Shown here: in pieces, positions 14,714 through 18,572 of the stretch
Layout of the letters: each line of letters opens with the position of its first letter
Position numbering within the stretch: the stretch's first letter is position 1
Assembly (NCBI GenBank): GCA_946478635.1
Contig: CAMLCX010000030.1
Coordinates: 1 to 18,572, forward strand
Length of the DNA stretch: 18,572 nucleotides
Source of the DNA: an uncultured Pseudomonadota bacterium
GTDB taxonomy: Bacteria; Desulfobacterota_B; Binatia; UBA9968
Reading direction: 5' to 3'
Notes under the pieces: model-generated
Seen by the model: only the letters and a program-made list of their open reading frames with translations
What the model was told of the DNA's origin: nothing
Databases searched by the model: none
Program-made: the position numbers and the translations under genes

Positions 14714-16396
14714 CTATTGCCGCGCGGGACTGGCGCTGCGCGCCACTTTGCCGGGATACGCGCCGGTGTGCTCGCCTTTTTCGATGAGCACCTGGCCGTT
14801 CACCACCGTCAGCTCGATTCCCTTGGCGAGTTGCTTGCGCCGCTTGGCGCCGCCCGGCAGGTCATGGGCTTCGCCCGGTTCCAGCGGGCCGATGGTCGCG
14901 GGGTCGAACACCATCAGGTCCGCCGCCATGCCCGGCCGCACCAGACCGCGGTCGAACAAGCCGAAGAGCGAGGCCGGAATGAAGGTGAGCTTACGGATGG
15001 CATCCTCGAGGGACATGATCTGCTTCTCACGTACCCAGTGCGACAAGAGATAAGTGGAGTAACTGTAGTCGGTGCGAAAAACCACGTGGGCGCCGCCGTC
15101 CGATTGTCCGATGATGGTGTACGGGCTCGTGAGCAAGGCTTTCATGGCTGCTTCGTCGCTGTTCACTTCGCGCCGTTCGAACTCCGTTTCGAGATTTTCT
15201 TCCAACACGAGATCGAGGAGCGCATCGAGCACGTCTTTGTTCTGTTCCCGCGCGATTTCGGCGACGCTCTTTCCCCGCAGGTGTTGGTTCTTCGCCAGCG
15301 CCGGCTTGAACACGAACTGCAAATCCCACCGCCGCGTGAAGTCGCCGGCGAAATTAGTATTCATCGGCGTCTCGACCGCCTCCTTGTGCAATTTGGCGCG
15401 CGTCTCCGGGTCGCGGAAAGCTTCTTTGCGCATTTCCAACGGCAGCAACATGACATTTTTCCATGTCGCCATGGCGTCGAAGTGCTGCGCGGTCTTGAGC
15501 GTGTAACGCAGGTCGCCGGGCCGCGGCATGACGAACTGGTAGGCACGATGTCCCTGACGCATCAGGCTCTCGGTCTCTTCTAACTGCTTGCGCCAGCGAT
15601 CGGGAGCGACCGCCGCCTGCGTGATGTTGCCGTAAAAAACCGGACAGCGGCTGGTTTTGGCGACCGCCGTGCCGAGCTTGCGATCGCCGCCGCACTGGAT
15701 GACGCCGCGTCCCACTTCGTCGACCACACCGGCCACGGCGAAAATTTCTGAGTCAGCAGCAAGATTGGTCGGAGCGAGCCGGCCATCCCAGTCGAAATGG
15801 CGCGGGTTGCGCTCGAAGGACACGCCCACGGCGCCGGCCTCGATGCCCTCGCGGACAATCGCCTTCATCGCCGCGATCTCTTCATTGGTCGCGTGCCGCT
15901 CCTGGGATGCGTCGCCCATGACGTAGCGGCGCACGGCGGAATGACCGATCAGCGAGGCGACGTTCACGCCGAGCTGACGGTCTATGGCATTGAGATACTG
16001 AGGGATGGTTTCCCAGGACCATTGGACCCCGGCTTGAATGGCCTCCAGCGGAATCGCTTCGACATGGGATAAAACTCCCGCGAGGTTGTCGCGGTCTTCC
16101 TTATGCGCCGGCGCCAGCGCCAGCGAACAGTTGCCGATGACGACGGTGGTGATGCCGTGATAGCAAGAATAGGTGCACAGCGGATCCCAGGTTACCTGGG
16201 CATCGTAGTGCGTGTGGTTGTCAATGATGCCGGGAGCGACCACCAAGCCATCCGCATCGATGACCCGGCCCGCTGCGCCGCTCACTCGCCCCATCTCCAC
16301 GATGCGTCCGCCGCTCACAGCGACGTCGCCGTGAAAGGCCGGCAATCCGGAGCCGTCAATAATCGTTCCGTTTTTGATGATCAGATCGTGCGCCAT
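14714..16396 (-). CDS. N-acyl-D-amino-acid deacylase family amidohydrolase
   Basis: ATG 16396 follows GGGGGAA at a good distance and begins MAHDLIIKNGTIIDGSG, the standard opening of this amidohydrolase family; the frame upstream to 16453 is not needed. The protein has 560 residues, somewhat longer than classical D-aminoacylases. Visible motifs are HTHYDAQ (H61, H63), GNCS (C90, at the place of the metal-bridging Cys of D-aminoacylase), GHSAVRRYVMG (H152), GQSDGGAH (D433, H437; D433 the likely catalytic Asp) and the C-terminal beta-sandwich return VRPGMAADLMVFDP. It should be a cytoplasmic zinc hydrolase of an amide or cyclic amide bond; the substrate cannot be read from the sequence. It is divergent from a periplasmic solute receptor gene 389 bases away, which may deliver its substrate. 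Confidence 0.88.
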   Translation of the reverse strand: MAHDLIIKNGTIIDGSGLPAFHGDVAVSGGRIVEMGRVSGAAGRVIDADGLVVAPGIIDNHTHYDAQVTWDPLCTYSCYHGITTVVIGNCSLALAPAHKEDRDNLAGVLSHVEAIPLEAIQAGVQWSWETIPQYLNAIDRQLGVNVASLIGHSAVRRYVMGDASQERHATNEEIAAMKAIVREGIEAGAVGVSFERNPRHFDWDGRLAPTNLAADSEIFAVAGVVDEVGRGVIQCGGDRKLGTAVAKTSRCPVFYGNITQAAVAPDRWRKQLEETESLMRQGHRAYQFVMPRPGDLRYTLKTAQHFDAMATWKNVMLLPLEMRKEAFRDPETRAKLHKEAVETPMNTNFAGDFTRRWDLQFVFKPALAKNQHLRGKSVAEIAREQNKDVLDALLDLVLEENLETEFERREVNSDEAAMKALLTSPYTIIGQSDGGAHVVFRTDYSYSTYLLSHWVREKQIMSLEDAIRKLTFIPASLFGLFDRGLVRPGMAADLMVFDPATIGPLEPGEAHDLPGGAKRRKQLAKGIELTVVNGQVLIEKGEHTGAYPGKVARSASPARQ

Positions 16397-16785
16397 TGTT
16401 CCCCCTACGTGACCGGCAGATTTGCCGGCGTGGACATCGCTATCTTGCCGCAAAAGTATGCGATGGCGCCCTTGCTGTCAACATGAACCGACGAGAACCT
16501 GTGATTGACACCGGACCGAATGGCGCGCGGCGGACGCCGGCACAGTTATGATCCTAATTCGCCGTTGAGATTCCGCGCTGCCGTGAAGATGAAGTCATGC
16601 TACCCGGAGGTGCGCCGCCCATGGTATAGAGATCTCTGTTGAAAAACTTAAACGCGTTCTTGGCGCTGCTTTGTTTGATTTCGCCATCACCGGAAAAAAA
16701 ACTTATGGCCCAACCTTTCTGCAAATGCCCGACGGCTCAGAGCCGGCGGGTAGCAGACATCCTGCCCGGACCCAAGGAGATTCGA
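16397..16785. other. Divergent intergenic region
   Basis: These 389 bases separate the amidohydrolase start from the receptor start and must hold both promoters. The receptor frame stays open back to 16639, but that stretch has no signal-peptide character and the true start is downstream. No recognisable operator or consensus promoter was found. Confidence 0.5.
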
Positions 16786-17847
16786 ATGGGAATGAAATAT
16801 CCAAACGCGATACTCATAATCGCCATGCTGTTCGGCCTCGCGCTTTCGCCGAGCGCGGTTTTTTCACAAGCTCCTTTCTATCAAGGCAAAACGCTGAGGA
16901 TCATTAACAACGATCCCGGCGGCACCGCCGGAATGCGCGTGAAAACCGTCGTCCCCTATTTGCGCAAATATCTCCCGGGAAATCCGACCATCATCGTTGA
17001 ATTTGTCGAAGGCGGCGGAGGACGCCGGGCGGCGAATCAGGTGTTCAGCTCAGCCAAGCCGGACGGCCTCACCATCGGAGCGCTGAGCAGTTCGGCCATC
17101 GGGCTGAGCGTCATGCGGGAAACCGGCGTCATGTACGATATCGACAAATTTATCTATCTCGGCACTCCCGTGAGCGAGAACCACAATGTCATCTACACTC
17201 GGGGCGCACTCGGTCTTAATAGTTTGGAGAAATTGCGAGCCGCGAGCGGCGTTAAACTCGGCGCTCAGGAGGTCGGTGCCGTCGCCTATGTCTCCGCAAG
17301 GCTTTTTGCCTATTTTCTGGATTTAAAGGCGCCTAAATTCGTCACCGGCTATTCGTCGCTGGAGGCCGACGTCGCGCTGACCAATGGAGAAATCGATTCG
17401 CGCGCGAACAATACGACTTCAGTCTTGCGGCGCAATCGGGAATGGGTGGAAAAGGGTCTCATGGATTTTCACGCGATCCTGGCGGTGCCGAAAGCCGAGA
17501 AGCATCCGCATCCAAAGTTTGCGCAACTGCCGGAGATCGAAAGTTTTGCCAAGACCGATAAAGAAAGAAAACTCCTATCGATGTGGCGCGGCTTCAGAAC
17601 GGCCACCTCGCCTTTCGTGCTACCGCCGGGAACCCCCAAAGATCGGGTGGAGATTTTGCAGGATGCAATGCGCAAGGTGTTCAAGGATCCGGAGTTCCGC
17701 ACGGAATTTCACAAGCTCGTCAGCGACGACGTGTCGCCGTTGATGCCGGAAGAGCTGGCGAAAGTGATCCGCGAAATGCCGCGCGATCCCGAAGTCGTGG
17801 AAATGCTCAAAAAGTTTTCCGGAGTCGACCCGCTGCCTTCGCGCTGA
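16786..17847 (+). CDS. TctC/Bug-type periplasmic solute receptor (tripartite tricarboxylate transporter family)
   Basis: ATG 16786 has AAGGAG eight bases upstream and starts a clear signal peptide, MGMKYPNAILIIAMLFGLALSPSAVFSQA, with likely cleavage near FSQA before PFYQGK. The mature protein (353 residues in total) shows the family pattern FYQGKTLRIINNDPGGTAGMRVKTVVPYLRKYLPGNPTIIVEFVEGGGGRRAANQVF, a pyrophosphate-loop-like PDGLTIG, and the C-terminal FVLPPGTPKDRVEILQDAMRKVFKDPEF. Such proteins bind carboxylates or other small organic molecules in the periplasm and serve TctAB permeases. No tctA/tctB lies in the window, so it is an orphan receptor here, as is common in lineages with many Bug proteins. 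The ligand is unknown. The neighbouring amidohydrolase suggests an amide or amino-acid derivative, by inference only. Confidence 0.88.
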   Translation: MGMKYPNAILIIAMLFGLALSPSAVFSQAPFYQGKTLRIINNDPGGTAGMRVKTVVPYLRKYLPGNPTIIVEFVEGGGGRRAANQVFSSAKPDGLTIGALSSSAIGLSVMRETGVMYDIDKFIYLGTPVSENHNVIYTRGALGLNSLEKLRAASGVKLGAQEVGAVAYVSARLFAYFLDLKAPKFVTGYSSLEADVALTNGEIDSRANNTTSVLRRNREWVEKGLMDFHAILAVPKAEKHPHPKFAQLPEIESFAKTDKERKLLSMWRGFRTATSPFVLPPGTPKDRVEILQDAMRKVFKDPEFRTEFHKLVSDDVSPLMPEELAKVIREMPRDPEVVEMLKKFSGVDPLPSR

Positions 17848-17926
17848 AAATTCGGCATGGATAAGGCACGGCCGCGGAGCCGGCCTCGACCCGGTTGCTT
17901 TCCCCGGCGGGATTCTCCCTGGCGAG

Positions 17927-17949
17927 GCTCCCGGCAAACCGCCGGGAGC
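17927..17949. terminator. Strong hairpin downstream of the receptor gene
   Basis: GCTCCCGGC (17927-17935) and GCCGGGAGC (17941-17949) form a perfect 9-bp stem with the loop AAACC, 80 bases after the receptor stop. No T-run follows, so it is either a terminator without a tract or a processing/stabilising hairpin. Confidence 0.45.
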
Positions 17950-18084
17950 AGGATGAGACAGCCGAATAGTGTGCGATTAAATTCCGTCGTCGACCCGAGA
18001 AGTTTCTAAAGATTGTTTTGCCATGCAATCACCGAAGAGTGACAGCGAAACGAATCAACATCGTGAACTAAATCAGGAGGATTC

Positions 18085-18572
18085 ATGGCCAGGATCAAAG
18101 GCGTAACGGAAAGCGACGCCAATAGCGACGACGTCCGGCAAATTATCGAGGAGCAGAAGAAACGTCACGGCTTTGTGTCCAACGCCGCGCAGGTGGCCGC
18201 CGTCAGGCCGACCATCCAGAGAGGAGTCCAGGCGCTCGCCCAGGGAATTCAGCAATCGGGACTGATCGCGCAGGAGCTGCGCAACCTGGTTTGCGTGCGG
18301 ACCGCGCATATCAATGGCTGCCCGTATTGAATCGACAGCAATGCATCCGGGGCGATGCAAAACGGAGCTGCGGCAGAAAAGGTTGAAGCGGCGCTGGGAG
18401 ATTACAAGAAAAATCCGTTGTTCTCCTTGCGCGAACGGCTGGCGCTGGAGCTGGCCGAGCGGATGACCTACACGGGCAAACGGGTCACGGATAAGTTTTT
18501 CAAACGTCTCAAGAAACATTTTACCGACGAGGAGTTGGTCGAACTGGCCGCGGTGATTGCGCTCGAGAACTT
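18085..18572 (+). CDS. AhpD/carboxymuconolactone-decarboxylase-family protein, probable selenoprotein (CPYU); 3' end missing
   Basis: ATG 18085 is preceded by AGGAGG with a 4-base gap. The first 81 codons (MARIKGVTESDANSDDV...) end in LVCVRTAHINGCPY and then TGA at 18328-18330. Reading through, the same frame gives IDSNASGAMQNGAAAEKVEAALG, then NPLFSLRERLALELAERMT and FTDEELVELAAVIALENF up to the window end, a textbook continuation of the family with no other stop. The TGA falls exactly on the second Cys of the CxxC redox motif (NGCPYC in relatives), giving C79-P-Y-U82. A hairpin suited to be a SECIS follows. AhpD-like selenoproteins are an established prokaryotic class. The protein is probably a cytosolic thiol or selenol peroxidase or reductase. 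The alternative is a nonsense mutation; the absence of any other damage argues against it. Annotation software would wrongly stop at residue 81. Confidence 0.82.
18331..18375 (+). promoter_or_regulatory. Candidate bacterial SECIS element
   Basis: TGCATC (18342-18347) pairs perfectly with GATGCA (18354-18359) around the 6-base loop CGGGGC. The first loop G is 19 bases after the TGA, inside the spacing window reported for bacterial SECIS elements, and a small loop rich in G is the feature recognised by SelB. AGC (18337-18339) may pair with a downstream GCT to lengthen the stem below an internal loop. The element lies inside the coding sequence, as expected in bacteria. Confidence 0.65.

Noticed and set aside
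14297..15583. Long plus-strand open frame of 428 codons
   Set aside because: Only its first part (to about 14419) is real PilZ sequence. The rest is antisense to the amidohydrolase and antitoxin genes and has no protein character of its own.
16671..16907. Frame MFDFAITGKKTYGPTFLQMPDG overlapping the receptor start
   Set aside because: It overlaps the receptor signal peptide in another frame, has no ribosome site and matches no family I know.
18073..18519. Minus-strand 148-codon frame opposite the AhpD-like gene
   Set aside because: It is a shadow of the read-through selenoprotein frame, which has clear family similarity and a strong ribosome site.

Overview
The window looks like a fragment of a GC-rich chromosome from an uncultured environmental bacterium. 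Three things point that way: large sensor proteins for cyclic nucleotides, a NifJ-type pyruvate:ferredoxin oxidoreductase, and a tricarboxylate-transporter-type receptor beside an N-acyl-D-amino-acid deacylase-like amidohydrolase. That combination, plus a likely selenoprotein, fits soil or groundwater lineages such as the Desulfobacterota/Binatia, Rokubacteria or Tectomicrobia groups. The sequence alone does not decide between them.

Layout. (1) Positions 1-4237 form a cyclic-di-GMP block. A partial GAF/HD-GYP protein is followed 20 bases later by a large membrane sensor (Cache-like region, PAS, PAS, GAF, HD-GYP) whose HD motif has become Phe-Asp. Convergent to it is a decayed PAS/GGDEF gene with an internal deletion and a one-base frameshift. 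(2) Positions 4238-5005 hold no convincing gene and are packed with hairpins and direct repeats. (3) Positions 5006-9637 hold a two-gene operon: full-length nifJ and a dihydroorotate-dehydrogenase-like flavoprotein lacking the usual catalytic Cys/Ser. (4) Positions 9658-9900 are bounded by 17-base inverted repeats and look like a MITE. (5) An unknown four-helix membrane protein (minus strand) and a membrane-bound class III adenylate cyclase (plus strand) diverge across REP-like hairpins. (6) Positions 12700-14670 are a gene graveyard. It holds a LysR fragment fused back-to-back to a LuxR fragment, an intact TumE-type toxin-antitoxin pair between two copies of a direct repeat, a 28-base perfect palindrome, and a truncated PilZ gene joined to a VapB-like antitoxin whose vapC stops after seven codons. 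(7) Positions 14714-17847 carry the amidohydrolase and the divergent periplasmic receptor. (8) At the right edge is an AhpD/carboxymuconolactone-decarboxylase-family gene. Its CxxC motif is interrupted by an in-frame TGA, followed by a compact hairpin at the right distance for a bacterial SECIS element. The protein homology continues without interruption to the window end, so this is best read as a CPYU selenoprotein.

Functional picture. The left part senses signals and turns over cyclic nucleotides. The nifJ operon handles low-potential pyruvate or 2-oxoacid metabolism. The right part suggests uptake of organic acids and hydrolysis of amide-type substrates, next to a redox selenoprotein. The middle is a recombination-prone zone where regulators have been broken and small mobile-like repeats have accumulated.
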